A DNA stretch of 64,000 nt. It comes from Bathynomus jamesi. Its lineage: Eukaryota > Arthropoda > Malacostraca > Isopoda > Cirolanidae. The translations under genes and the position numbers were made by a program. Position 1 is the first letter of the stretch; the number at the start of each line of letters is the position of its first letter. The stretch is taken from positions 186,001 to 250,000 of the forward strand of contig JAJOZX010005632.1 in NCBI GenBank assembly GCA_023014485.1, given 5' to 3'. The notes beneath the pieces were generated by a model. It was given only the letters and a program-made list of their open reading frames with translations. It was not told the origin of the DNA and did not search any database. Of this stretch, positions 50,723-62,560 are shown one piece after another.

Positions 50723-52469
50723 AATAATAATAAACAAAACTTAAATGTTGTGAAACAAAAAACTATTAAGATAAAACTTAATTAAACCCAGATATTTATA
50801 GCTTTAAAACATTTTCATAATTATTCGATAAAATTTCACTTTATTAACGTGGAGAGACTCGATAACTCTCAAATCTAAAATAATTATCCAACATTAATAT
50901 TTGATAATATCTATGATAAAAACGAGTGATGCAGGAATGATTTCACTTTTAACTTTTATCTGGACTGAAAAAGCCGTTAGTGCCCACGAGGTGCTCTTCC
51001 TTATTGTCCCATTATCCTCAGTTGTATAGAATGAAACGAGTAAAGAAATTATTACTTATGCAACAACAAACAACAAATAGCTCACTTGTGATCTTATTTA
51101 GAATTGAAAGAAGAGAGATATCAACTTTTTTCATTAAACATTCTAAATTCAAGGCTAATACTCGTATATGCCAAATGAATTCCACTTACATAATGCCACT
51201 TCATAACCATTAGAAGCTGACTTCCATCATCCCTACAAACCTGCTTCAGTTTTGATCTCTTTTGGAGCACAAGTATAATCTAATTGTCGAATGCTTTATT
51301 CCAGTTCTTTAGTTCTTGTGTGGTGCACACCCCCTTCATTTATGTGGTGCGCACCCTTTTCCCGATTGCACTTATTTCGTACGCGCGTGTTCGTTTATTT
51401 CAGGATGACTCTGACTATCCACTCGGATGGACTTTCAATTTTATACGCGTAGTTTCCCTCGGCTTACTTGAAGCCCATTTTGAATTTTCAAACTTTCAAT
51501 GTTAATTTACCCTCAGCTTACAAGAGAGGCCTATTGCAAGATAGCATAAAAACGACACACTCCCTCTTATAAAGTTCATTTAATTTCACTCCAATTAAGA
51601 CATAAATTGAAAGAAATATACGGATGTGCGATTACAAATTTTCAAATTTTGTTCAAAAAATCAAATTCTTAATTTACAGAAAATGTTTGCAAGTATTTAA
51701 GTCTCAAAAAACATTTATACAAAGGTTTTTTTTATTTGCGTGTAACTTTAAAAACAACACTAAATTCAAATTTCGTAATCTAAGGAGTTTAAAAATTGGT
51801 TTACTTACAAAAATTTGGGAAATTTACTCTCAACAGTTCTGCGCGAGTTCCGCAGATTTTTCAGGAAAAAAGTCCGTCAAATAAATTAGATTTCTTCTCA
51901 CAATAACCGAATGCTCATGCACTAACTTCCCGGGTTTCCATGTCACAGATTTTAAGGAGTTATTCTTACAAACCACTTTTAACTTTCGGGGACGGAGCTA
52001 CAATTTAGAAATTTTCAATCACGCCACAGAGCTTAAAGATTCATTCTTTACAAGCCACTTTATTTTTACAGGACCGAACTACAACTAACTTAGAAATCTA
52101 AGTTACATCTTAAAGTTTCAAGGACTCCGCATTACAATATTCTGAATGACCTATCAAAAACATTTTCATTACATCAGGTCGTCCCTTATGTAAACATAAC
52201 AAGAAACCTATTGATATTCTTCAATAACCATACTCTAAACTACCTTCTACCTTGGTTTAGAGATTTAAACAACAAAATATTAAAACTAAAATTTCTGCTC
52301 CTATTCTCGTAAGAGATTTCGGCATGCAAATTTACCGTCAAAACACTTGATTTCTCCTTTTCAAAAGAACTCTGCAGACCTTCAACTTCTGAAAAGAGTT
52401 CAGAAACCAAAGAAATTATATTTCCTAAAAGTAATTTACACTCTTTATACAAAGCAGTACAAGGTGTGT
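50278..52469. other. No recognised gene; contains (CT)n
   Basis: A pure (CT)n array lies at 50671-50719. 51955-52060 has a loose direct repeat (TTCTTACAAACCACTTTTA and CTTTACAAGCCACTTTATTT). Nothing coding recognised. Confidence 0.5.
50671..50719. repeat. (CT)n microsatellite
   Basis: About 25 uninterrupted CT units. Confidence 0.95.
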
Positions 52470-52485
52470 GTACACACACACACAT

Positions 52486-52516
<31 letters not shown>

Positions 52517-53231
52517 GGTGCTGGTTAAGTATGCGGTCTACCATCTGAGTTCTGGTTAAGTGTGCGGTCTACCATCTGAGTTCTGGTTAAGTGTGCGGTC
52601 TACATCATCTTAAATTACACTTTTATAAATGTATTTAAGGAAAGGAATTAAAATATAAGAAATTTAGTTCAAGAAATATATTTAATTACAAAATTTTATT
52701 TATTAAAAGAAACCAAAAAAAAGTTTGTAAAATTTTTTTTTTTAAAAATGTTTTGCAAACTCTTATATTAGGCATTACTGTGTGTATACAGTGCGGATAT
52801 TATTTAAGAAGGCTACGAACAGATCCTCCTCTTCCTTTCTTAGCATTTTCCAACAAAAATGGTTTAAATGAGATTGTAGCAGTTGCACAGGAATGCCCCT
52901 TTTCTTCTTTAAAATATCTATTTTTGCATCTAGCCAAGAACGTTCCATTGCTTGCGTATGTGCGCCAGTTGCAGGATCCACATAATCTGAGTTTTGACAG
53001 AATATTTTCTTTAAAACTAACGAAAATATCACGACTTAACCTAACCAATTATCAAGGGCGTACAGTTGATCTATTAGTAAAGAGTAAATACTATTCCAGA
53101 AACAAACAATGTTATAATTAATAATAGATCAACTGTACGCCCTTGATAATTGGTTAGGTTAAGTCGTGATATTTTCGTTAGTTTATATTGTGTCAAAACT
53201 CAGATGGTAGACCGCATACTTAACCAGCACC
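52517..53231 (-). mobile_element. Merlin-type element with 35-bp TIRs
   Basis: GGTGCTGGTTAAGTATGCGG begins a perfect 35-bp inverted repeat found at both ends; TATATATA flanks both sides (8 bp, within (TA)n). Near the left end the unit GGTTAAGTGTGCGGTCTACC is present three times in tandem. The middle encodes an ISXO2/IS1595-like transposase C-terminus on minus, and a shared core palindrome sits at 53013-53183. 8-bp duplications and this transposase type define Merlin. Confidence 0.8.
52775..53032 (-). pseudogene. Merlin/ISXO2-like transposase C-terminal fragment
   Basis: Contains DYVDPATGAHTQAMERSWLD followed by IPVQLLQSHLNHFCWKML and FVAFLNNIRTVY. The block F/YVDPxTGAHTQxxExxWxxxK is the distinctive end of the IS1595/ISXO2 DDE transposase domain, including its third acidic residue (Glu in AMERSW). 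The upstream catalytic part is absent, cut by the palindrome insertion at 53013. About 85 codons are open. This is the strongest basis for calling the element Merlin. Confidence 0.8.
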
Positions 53232-53259
53232 TATATATATATACACACACACACACACT

Positions 53260-53806
53260 GTATTGTATTGGTTTTTAATAAAGATAAGATAATAATGTCT
53301 AATAAGAATTAAATGTTTTGTTTATAAGAATTTAATAATGTTTTGTTTAATAAAGAAGAAAATAATGTCAAATAAGAAATTTAGTTATGAAATTAAAAAT
53401 ATAAAAAATGCAAATCGGCAACATCTAAGATGTGCCTAAGCTGGAGGCTGGCGAAATGCCCAACCCAGTCTTGGACGGGTGTTTGCCCCGATTAGGTGTT
53501 TTTCGTATTTAGTATGTTATTGTTTATTTAAAATATTTAATTGTCTCTCTCTGCGGTTAAATGTTAACGTTAATTCTGCCCTCGCATTACTCCATTAGTC
53601 TAAGGTATTTCGGCATAAATAAAAAGTCAGTAAGTTGTAAATAAAAGTGTGTAATTTATTCCCCGGTCTCTTTTCTTTGTTCAAAAGAATAACGAAGTTA
53701 ACTCACGTTAAGTTTGTTCAGTGATTGGCTGGGGAGACCCTTTTCTCCGTTCACTTAATGTATTAATTAACCAATGCAAAAAACCACTTTTTTCTACGTG
53801 AAGGTC
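53260..53806. other. No recognised gene
   Basis: Includes repeated AATGTTTTGTTTA-type sequence (53305-53345) and a G/C-richer patch at 53430-53510 (GGAGGCTGGCGAAATGCCC) that I could not assign. Confidence 0.4.
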
Positions 53807-54607
53807 AAAATATGAAAATAAAAACCGACTCTAATAGAGAGAGTTTATTTCCACAACACTGGCATCCTCCTCGGGTGGATGCAGAAAAACAAAACGAATG
53901 AACCAAAACAAGAGGGAAAAACAGTCCAGGGACCGACCGTTAAGAAATTCGCACCTAGGTTAGATCCCATTCTCCCGACACCGGAAGGGCATTTTCATTA
54001 AAGGGACCCGTTTATAAGTACATTCGCACAAATTTAAAACTATCTTCCTGTTCTACAGTAAACATACAGATTCTATTATTTTTTTTTTTTTACATAATTA
54101 TTACATTTATTATTAAATTTATTACATTTAATATTGCATTATTATTTATTACGGAAATTATAAATTTATTATTACATTGGTTATTACATTGTTGTTTATT
54201 ATACAGAACTTATAAACCGAAAAACGAATGAAAAAGGCGAGAAGGAAACAATCCAGAGACCATTGAGAAATTCGCACCTAGGTTAGATACCGTTCTCCCG
54301 ACACCGGAAGGGCATTTTATTACAGGGTCCCGCTTATAAGTACATTAGCACAAATTAAAACTATCTTCTTGTTCTATACATACAGATTCTAATATTTTGA
54401 CATAATTACTGCATTTATTATTGCATTTACATTTTTTTTAACATTTATTATTATTACCTTTACCCTAATTATTAAATTTATAATATTACCTTTATTATTA
54501 CATCTGTTGCATTTATATTTATTTCTACATTTATTACTCCCATTATTACATTTACTAAACGCGAGTAAGGAAACAATCCAGAGACCTTTAAGAAATTCAC
54601 ACTTAGG

Positions 54608-56000
54608 TTAGAATAGTTCCCCCGACTCCGTAAGGGATTTTTTGACCAAGAATCTCATTAAAGGGTCTAACTTATAAGTACCTTCGCACAAATTAAAATC
54701 ATCTACTTTTTCTATACATACAGATTCTATTATTTTTCTTTTGATGTAATTATTACATTTATAAAGTACCTTACTTGATTCCCAATCTATAGCATGATTA
54801 TTTTGGCTGGCGTGATAAAAAATGGCATTATTAGTATTACAACTTCTGAAGGCATATTTGTGTTCTTTAATACGGGTTTCAATATTTCTTCCAGTTTCTC
54901 CCACGTATACTAAATCACAACTTTTACAGGGAATGCTGTAGACACAGGCTTGTTCCTCTTTTGCAACGTTATTCCTAACCAATTTACTTTTCACGGTAGA
55001 CGAATATTTGAACGCCAAAGCAAACTTAAAATCTTTCGTCAACGGTTTTACTCTTTCTGAGACGGCAATGTAAGGCAAACTCACATATTGTCTTTGGTTA
55101 ACTGAAGGTTCCCGAGGGGCATAAAAAGATTTTCTGTCTTTAAAATACGCCTTTCTGATAAACCACTCAGGATATTTTAAATCCTTAAAAATGTTCAAAA
55201 TCTTTGAATTTTCCGGGTCCAGCAAATGTGGGCTACAAATCCTGAGTGCTCTTAGAAACATGGAAGAAATAATTGAGCTTTTAACCCCTTCATCATGATA
55301 TGAAAAATAATGAATGTACGAATTACAATGAGTAGGTTTTCTATAGACCGTGAAATTGGGCTTTCCGCTTTCGTTAATAACCAAAACATCTAGAAAATTA
55401 ATTGTTTGTCGTTCTCCCATTCATATTTAAATTTAATGGAGGGAACAAGATTATTTAATGACTGAAAGAAAGTGTCAAAGTTGTTCCAGTGGTCAGGCCA
55501 AAATGAGAAAATATCATCTACATAACGAAACCAAATTAGATTCCTGGGACATATTGTTTGCAACAATTCCGACTCATAATATTCCATGTATAATGTACTC
55601 AGTATTGGGGATAAAGGTGACCCCATTCCCATACCAAACCGTTGCAAATAAAATTCTTCACCATAGAAGAAGACATTATTGGTGACACAGAGTTTTATCA
55701 GTTCTAAAAATACAGATGTGGGCATACCTAGTTCTACGTTACATGTTGGCAATTTTCTATCTAAAAAACTAAGTACATCATCAATGGGAACTTCCGTAAA
55801 CAAGGACTCAACGTCAAAACTGATCATTCTTCCCCGTTTTAAATCTAAGGACATAACTTTGTTAATAAAGTCACAGGAATTAGTGATATGCGAGCCTGAA
55901 AATTTACCAACTAATGGGGATAATTTATCTGCAAGAAAGTTAGATAACCTGTAACTAAAGGAACCCCTGTGTTTTGGTTCATTCATTTTTCTGTATCCAC
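54608..56000 (-). pseudogene. PLE-2 reverse transcriptase and GIY-YIG endonuclease
   Basis: Two overlapping minus frames (to 55390 and 55420-54608) differ by one frameshift near 55400. RT: YRLSNFLADKLSPLVGKFSG, MISFDVESLFTEVPID (motif A), RFGMGMGSPLSPILSTLYME (motif B), WFRYVDDIFSFWPDHW (palm, both Asp intact). Then TVYRKPTHCNSYIHYFSYHD and MFLRALRICSPHLLD. Endonuclease: CVYSIPCKSCDLVYVGETGR and RIKEHKYAFRS, NNHAIDWESSKV. The N-terminal RT1-2 part is missing; the first ~25 codons of the long frame come from the inverted 3' end. Clearly different from PLE-1 in sequence though alike in architecture. Confidence 0.92.
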
Positions 56001-56038
56001 CCGAGGAGGATGCCAGTGGGCATCGAAACTGTTGTGGA
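55996..56038 (+). ncRNA. Hammerhead-like motif at inverted PLE-2 3' end
   Basis: TCCAC (stem I), CCGAGGA core (U4 to C), extra G, GATGCC-AGTG-GGCATC stem II (6 bp, perfect), GAAA, CTGTT turn, GTGGA (stem I). It lies in the 3'-end fragment that is inverted relative to the PLE-2 body. The partner at 53860-53895 has lost the second half of stem II and GAAA. Confidence 0.5.
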
Positions 56039-56156
56039 AATAAACTCTGTCTATTAGAGTGGGTTTTTATTTTCATATTACCTAATTAATGTACTGATCT
56101 ATGGTTTGGATGTAACGTAGAACTGTTGGTCCCCTTTCAGCCCGATTCAATAGTAT

Positions 56157-58817
56157 TTAGTGGTGCCGACAGACTCTGAAATGTGGAGTTTTTCCGCACC
56201 ACCCAGGAGGTAACTACAACAGGCACGTTTTTTTTAAGTGGTATCCCCAATAGGCCTAATTCATTTTTTTTTAATGTTAACTCATGATGTTGATGTGCTT
56301 CCTGTCTTTATCATCGATTTCTTTGCCTCTGGAAACCGCCCTTGGTGTTTTTCCACGACTTGAAGAAGGTACTGCAGTTGTTCTTCGTTTTTTGTGAGAT
56401 GACTGCTGAAACTCTGAATTAATGAGACCGCTCTCTCTGCATTACCGTTTACAACATTCATTGTTTTAACAAATTCCTTAGCTAATTTATAGTCGTCCCT
56501 GTTATCCCATTCTGTAGGATCTACTTCGAGAAACGTTGATTGAAGGGACAATTTCTCAAAGAAGGAGCGACTTAAGCTTGTTACAAAGTCCGCCAGATTT
56601 TTCTCTAGTGGGTCATCATGAGTGTGGTCAAAAGCAATTCGTTTTTCTGGTATTTCTGAACCAGGTCTTTCCAATGCCTGAACCATCTGCCGTCTCACTT
56701 GCAAAGTTATGCCATCATCAAAAAAAGGCAAGCGACACAAGTTCTTCATTTAGATACCAGAGGTGACGGCATAGTGCTTTGCTAGCTATTGCTGAAAGTT
56801 CCTTATCATCATATTGCTGAAGCTCTTGTACTCCAAATCGGTTCTTGGTGCAAAAGATGCGATGGGAGCCGCAAACCATTTTGGCACATAAAAGCGAACA
56901 GCATAGCGAGAGAAGCGTTCCATTCCTTTGTTCCTGTTTTGTCGGGTTGAACTGCGAGCGAAACAATACAATTTTGTTGGCATAAATCACTTGTGACATC
57001 CACCTAGCGCGATGTAAAGCCCAAGGTTGACGAAAATGTACTCCTCCTGAGGGAACACCAACTAAATAAATAATTGATAATTCAAGAAGTTCGCGATAAT
57101 CCGCTCTTGGGTGACTTCTCGCAAGCTGTTCTTCGCACAGTGCGAGGATTTATGCTTTCCACGGCATGTTTGTATTGGCATTTTCAAATCTTTTATCATC
57201 CATTTGTTTCCAGGAATTCTTGAAATGTTTGAAAAGTAATATATCCGGTCCCGTTGAACCACCGTAACACTTCTGGAAGACGTCTGATATCACAATTTCA
57301 TTAATATGGTGCCGACATGCCAAAGAAAGGAGTTTTCAATCAAGCTTACTTTCGATTATCATGCGAACGCCCTTTTTTGGCCAGTATTGCTAGCGGTAGT
57401 ATCAAATCACATTGCTTGAATACATTCTCGCAAATTCCAATCGTCTAAACATTCTAGAACTGCTTCTGCAATTCTTTCGCCTTCTCCAGAAGCAAGTTTG
57501 GGTACTGCTAGAAGCTTAGACTTTCCTCCACCGGATACAAGAATAGCTAGCCTATCTATTTTCATCACCTGTTATAGCTTGCATTACTTTACCATCCCAA
57601 TGAATGGTAAGCGGAACGTCAGAGGTAAAGGTTTGCTTAATGTCATCTGCAATTTTTTTGCGTACAACACTTCTCGCCCTCTGTAGAGTACTTCTGTTCA
57701 AAACAACATTGTCAATATCATGGCCAAGAGAAGTTGCAGCAGCTGAAACCACCATAACAGCACTACGATCACTTGTTTTTGTTCGATTTAATGCCATTGC
57801 CTGATCAGGTGTTACGATGCGCTTACGCTTATTTGATATTGTGCTGCTTGAAGGTTTGGATGTCATTTCAGGAGTGTACGATGTGCCTGCCTCTGGTTGC
57901 TCAGCACTACTACTGCTTGAACTGCTATCACTGAACTGAACAACAGCTGATGACAATTTCTTTCGCAATGCCTCGGCTTCTTTTAGTGCAGCTTGTCTTT
58001 CATCTCTTTTCCGTTGTCGCATTTGCTTCGCGACCAGTTTCTTATCAATATCAGTCATGTAACCTCGCCTCCCTTTTTCTCTTTGAGCTTGTAGGAATGA
58101 TCTAGCTTCCTCACTTTACATCATTTGTAAAGCATTTGCGTGAGCTATATCAAAAAGGTTATCTAAACTACCTTGGAATTTAGTTTCTTTTTTAATTTGA
58201 TTTTGATTACGGTTTGATTTTGATTTTTGAAGTGATCTGAAGTTCTCTACATTTTTTGAATTTTCGTTAGTACATGCCGTTTGGCTCTGGTGAGTATTTT
58301 CGCCTTGTCCCAAATCTCAAAAATTTCAGCATAAACTATGTTGGATGCTTCTGTCAATGTTTTTTACTGTTTATGAGACAGAAAAGCCGACGTGGTAATC
58401 TCCATTGGATGGAATCTTCTTACTGCAATTTGTCAATTCGCTGTCCAATCAGCCATATTTCAGTTTTTCTTGTTTTAAATGATTTGACATGGTGAAGGAT
58501 AAAATCTGAAATATTAAGGGAAAACACTCGCGCATCAATCTCTCACTGGGTCTTAAGCAATACTGACGCGAACAGCGAGCCACCCACTTTTCTCCGTAGC
58601 CATAGCCAATGACGTCACCAGTAATGACGTCAGTCAAAAGACGTGTTTTACTCAACATACACAGTTACACAGTGAAACATGTGGAACACAATGCACGAGA
58701 GTGTGAATAGGCATGGTTTACACACAATATTTGTAATACGATTACAAAATAAATATATGATGAATAAATGTAATAAATAAATGAAAAATACAAGAGGCTG
58801 TCGGCACCACTAAAAGT
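56157..58817 (-). mobile_element. hAT-like element, copy 2
   Basis: Ends TTTAGTGGTGCCGACAG (56155-56171) and, inverted, the same at 58797-58814. If the TIR starts TAGTGG, flanking 8-mers ATAGTATT and AAAGTACA agree at 5 of 8; a 4-bp AGTA duplication just outside TTTAGTGG is an alternative reading. Encodes on minus the same transposase-like family as 35583-37800 but without the long TIRs. Confidence 0.65.
56282..58313 (-). pseudogene. hAT-like transposase family, copy 2, nearly full length
   Basis: Reads from MGQGENTHQSQTACTNENSK at 58313: a basic N-terminus, LFDIAHANALQMM then a stop, MTDIDKKLVAKQMRQRKRDE (coiled, basic), a Ser-rich acidic spacer, RIVTPDQAMALNRTKTSDR, VPLTIHWDGKVMQAITG (first conserved Asp), a frameshift, FDTTASNTG (second motif, after a stop), ACRHHINEIVI, GGSTGPDILLFKHFKNSW, LHRARWMSQVIYAN, HLWYLNEELVSLAFFDDG, and a C-terminus with GNAERAVSLIQSF and EEQLQYLLQVVEKHQGRFPE. 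Only a handful of lesions. The DTTASN and ARW blocks loosely resemble hAT motifs (D-N-xSN, RW); family identity beyond that is unproven. Confidence 0.7.
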
Positions 58818-58929
58818 ACACAGATATTGTTGAAATTTAGTGTGCGAGTATATTATGATGGTGGTAAAAATTTTAGGGGGTGAGTTTTCACTTTTCAAAT
58901 AAATGTTTTGGCGGGCCAGTCTAATATAA

Positions 58930-58966
58930 AAAAATATATATATATATATATTATATTATACATATA
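58930..58966. repeat. (TA)n-rich tract at inner boundary of arm B
   Basis: TA-rich tract directly outside the arm B boundary, mirroring the compound microsatellite at arm A. Confidence 0.9.
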
Positions 58967-58967
58967 T

Positions 58968-59390
58968 ATGATGCACGCATATTTATGCTGCTTTACCCTA
59001 ATATCTAACGTTTTTCCCGTTTGGCCTGTATCTACTGAGTTACATGTGTACATCCGATCGAATACGCACAGCCAACCGCATTATTCGGGCCTATTCTTTA
59101 TTAGGCGTGATTTAAAGTATTATTATACTTAAAGACTACATTAATACCAATTGCTTTAAGAGAAGTTAAAGCACATGATTAACTCTTGTTAATCATGTGC
59201 TAATCTTTTTATTTTTCTGTCTCGTTGTACATATGTATATATTTTTGTCATCTCGCTTCTCCCTCAATTCCATGACGAGGTGTACTTCTGAATACACGAA
59301 AACTTGGAATCTTTTTCCTTTTTCCTTGTGGGTTTGCATCATTCATTCATTTCACGTGTTGAATTGTGAAATTCATCCCATATACAGTAT

Positions 59391-59393
<3 letters not shown>
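58968..59393. mobile_element. PLE-1f (arm B counterpart of PLE-1e)
   Basis: 58968-59160 is PLE-1 on minus; 59170-59393 is the 3' end on plus. It extends 20-odd bp further (GCAGCATAAATATGCGTG) than arm A before meeting TA repeats, so arm A was trimmed or the boundary lies here. Confidence 0.85.
59267..59310 (+). ncRNA. Hammerhead-like motif, PLE-1f
   Basis: As in arm A, core reads ATGACGA; in addition the turn after GAAA is shortened (AACTT). Predicted inactive. Confidence 0.5.
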
Positions 59394-59434
<41 letters not shown>

Positions 59435-59850
59435 TGGCGTGCCCTGACCTTCGAACCTAGATACGCAATGTGGAGTATATAAGCCTTTGCCTGGCTCAGA
59501 AAATCAAGCAAATATAATTTCGAGGAACTTTCTAATAAAAGAATAGCATAAAAAATATGCTTTACAATTATATCCATGATAAATTTTTTTTGTAATGGTT
59601 TCCAATACATAATATGTAAATTAAACGCAACTTCAAATATTTTCTTTTAATAATTAATCAATAATTGGGTACTCACCAGTAATAATAAAAAATATTCAGG
59701 TTTCTAGTGTGTCAACTGGAACTTATGGGTCAAGTTTTTTATTATTTATATTCAAATATGTATATTCTGATGTTTGAAGCAAACTCATCTATAACAGTGT
59801 CGTAGAAGCTTGGATTTGATTTAACGTTCATCAGTGATTTCTTTTCAATT

Positions 59851-60078
59851 CTAAGAAATCAGAGAAATGATAGTCTGATAGTCTGATAGCCAATTCACTG
59901 GACTATAAGTTGAAGTATGAAATCTGAGGGTAGACTTTTTTATTTGAACTAAGTTAAGTGATTCAGGTTGTGGTTTGCTTGCATGTTTTATTCGGATATT
60001 TTCCTTAAATGTTTTGAAAGAAAATGAACTTTTGGTCAGCTCGCATATCAAATATTTATTTTCAGATGCACTCATTAC
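59851..60078 (-). pseudogene. hAT N-terminal remnant, arm B
   Basis: MSASENKYLICELTKSSFSF, then KHASKPQPESLNLVQIKKST and RFHTSTYSPVNWLSDYQ. The open frame (from an upstream Met at 60129) is longer than in arm A. The pattern resembles the TTF zinc-finger leader of hAT-type DUF4371 proteins, but the finger Cys residues themselves are not present before the stop. Confidence 0.4.
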
Positions 60079-60779
60079 GTAAATTTTTGAAAAAAAGAGG
60101 GGGAACGATATTTTTAAATCCACAAACACACAAAATTACGATATTTGGATGGTAACAAATAACACTATTTCTGGCACTGCACGACCTTGAACTGATGAAA
60201 GCCTTGAGGTTATCATTGGTAACTTGTGTAATTCGTGACGTTGCCATTATTCACCATCCCAGCCCATCTAAAGTAAATAAAATACAATAAAATACTTAAA
60301 AATTACTCTTATTCTGAGGTTAATTTACTACTCACACTTAATAGTTAAATTACAATTATATACGAGTCATGCATATCACTAAGGTAGAGCTGAAACGCAA
60401 ATTGAATGTTGCGTAGATTGTAGCTTTTTCCAGCCAGTCAGTCTCAGAGGGAAATATATCCTAGCCAATAGCCATGATTTTATACTCATCCACATAAGAA
60501 CCAATTTAGTTGAGAGGGCAGCCGAGCGTCACACGACTTGAATTACATATGTCCGTGCAGAACAGAAGAGTGTCAGATCTTTTATTCGCATGGTTTAAAT
60601 TTCATCCATATTATAATTTTTTGATTCACGGTGGGTACCACGTTTGAACTGGGAAGCAGACTGACCAACTGCCCACACAAGGATTGATAAGGATCACCAC
60701 CCCAACCACAGAGACCCAATGTTAGGTCCAATGAGAAAGTTCAGGTAGTTTCTGCAGTAATACAGTATGTAGCGTAAGA

Positions 60780-61960
60780 GCAGGTTCTCCATTATACACC
60801 TCCCACAAAGCGCTCACGTTCTTCTTTTTTCTTGGTACTATTGTGCCAAATTTATATGAAATCAACATTTATTCACATACTAATAATTACATCATCCTTC
60901 TTTTACGCAATCTTTCTATATTTCTTACACTTACGCACACATTATTTTACAGTTCCATCACTAAACGTTCTCTCTACATAACCATACCAACATCACATAT
61001 TTTCCTTCGTTCTCACGTCCAATGATTTTTTTCATTCTATGTATTTTCCGACATGTTAATTTTTCTTACGGTTAATCGAATTATACCATTCATATTGAAA
61101 TTTTTCTCTTAGCTACTCTCATTCATGTTTTTCATCGAACTACCATGCCAAATAAGAGCTTCACGGCTATGCTTCAGTGTTGGTACTAGTACACTTTCGT
61201 GTAAACTTCTTGTAGCATCTCCACTAGAGTACTTCTTTTCTACCAGATCTTTTATGTGGCCCATGACTTTCTTCCAATACTTTATTCTACTTTCAACATT
61301 CAATGTACTTGTACCTTTTATCTTCAGTGAGACACGCCAAATATTTGAATTCTTTTACAACCACTAATATTTTTTCATCACATTTACTCTAATAATACAT
61401 GCTAGCTCTATTTCTCCAGCCATAAACGAAAAGAACGTTACTTTTCCCGACATTCACTTTCCATAACCTCCTCTCACAAGTGTGGAAAAAACTTGTTTCT
61501 TATATCCTAAATTCATTCTGTGGTTCAGCCAGAAGCACCGCATAATAAGCATACATCAAATGTGCCGCCCTCCACTCATTCTCTTTGAAGTTCAGGTTTA
61601 CTCTTCTCCCAGCATTCTTGATTTCGTCTCACGTGTGATCCCATCACGCAGCACAGTCGTGCTCCACATTAATACCGACACATTCCCTCAACTCACCATT
61701 AAGTCTTACACAACCACTACTAACCACACAAATACAACCTAACAACTTTCACTGACAAAATACATTCCAAGCACTTCCCACAAGGTATATTTCTTTACGT
61801 TAGCATACACTTTCTCCGAATTTATAAATGCCAGAAGAACTTTGATCTTCTTATCACTTACTGTTTTAATCATCTGTCACACTGCAAACATTTGAACTTT
61901 GCATTCTTTCATGTAAAGTTGCTTTGTTCACTTTGAATCAGCAGATTTTTTTTATTCTCT
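60780..61960 (-). mobile_element. LINE-Y RT fragment (arm B)
   Basis: Mirror of 45600-46760; SRIKYWKKVMGHIKDLVEKK is readable at 61109-61303. Same lesions by eye. Confidence 0.75.
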
Positions 61961-62069
61961 CTCTCTTATCTTTTCAGATTCTCAGGACATATGCCCCTGC
62001 CGCCTTCAATGTCACGTTTAGAAGCACTATAAAAAAAAATTACTAGGCAATATTACTTAAACAATAAGC

Positions 62070-62560
62070 ATAAAAGATGACTTTGTCAAATTCAAAAAAA
62101 GTTTATCAACACTCACCCATTTTTCACGTTTTCTAATTGCCTGTTCGTTTCATTAATCAGAAAGTCTGCTTTATAATGAGAAGTAAGTGTGGTATCATCT
62201 GCGTATTTTATGCAGTTTAATGTACTGTAGTAGAAAAATAAAAATCGTTGACGTGAATTAGAAACAGTAATGGCGCAAGAATCGATCCTTGTTGAACTTC
62301 ACTAGTTAATATCGCCTTGTCGGATAAATTGTCTTTTAATCTGATGTGATGTACTGATGCGATTTCACAGATATATTAAACCAATCAAGGATTCGCGGTA
62401 ATAATGGCAGTAGTGAACTTACAGATCAGAAGGAGCTAATGATTTAGTGATTTAATGATTTGCGAAATACATTTAGTGATGAAACCTGCCTGATATGTAT
62501 GGGAATTGCATTCCATACATCTCTTCTTTAAAGAGTGCATTTCATGTAGTTTCCATTGCA
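62070..62560 (-). mobile_element. LINE-X fragments (arm B)
   Basis: 62070-62410 mirrors the RT piece at 45145-45480; 62420-62560 mirrors the C-terminal piece next to the Tc1-like element. Confidence 0.75.

Larger units (their letters stand above)
53807..56085 (-). mobile_element. Penelope-like element PLE-2 with tandem 3' ends
   Basis: A second Penelope family. The main body (54600-55980, minus) has RT and GIY-YIG. Downstream on minus, its 3' segment is repeated about every 320 bp (anchors near 54590, 54265, 53945, each with AAGAAATTCGCACCTAGG-like sequence). The extreme 3' end follows at 53895-53807. At the 5' side (55975-56085) the same 3' end occurs inverted, with a hammerhead-like motif. 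Confidence 0.85.

Noticed and set aside
53430..53510. G/C-richer patch GGCTGGCGAAATGCCC considered as another hammerhead
   Set aside because: No CTGANGA core precedes the GAAA and no stem I complementarity was found.
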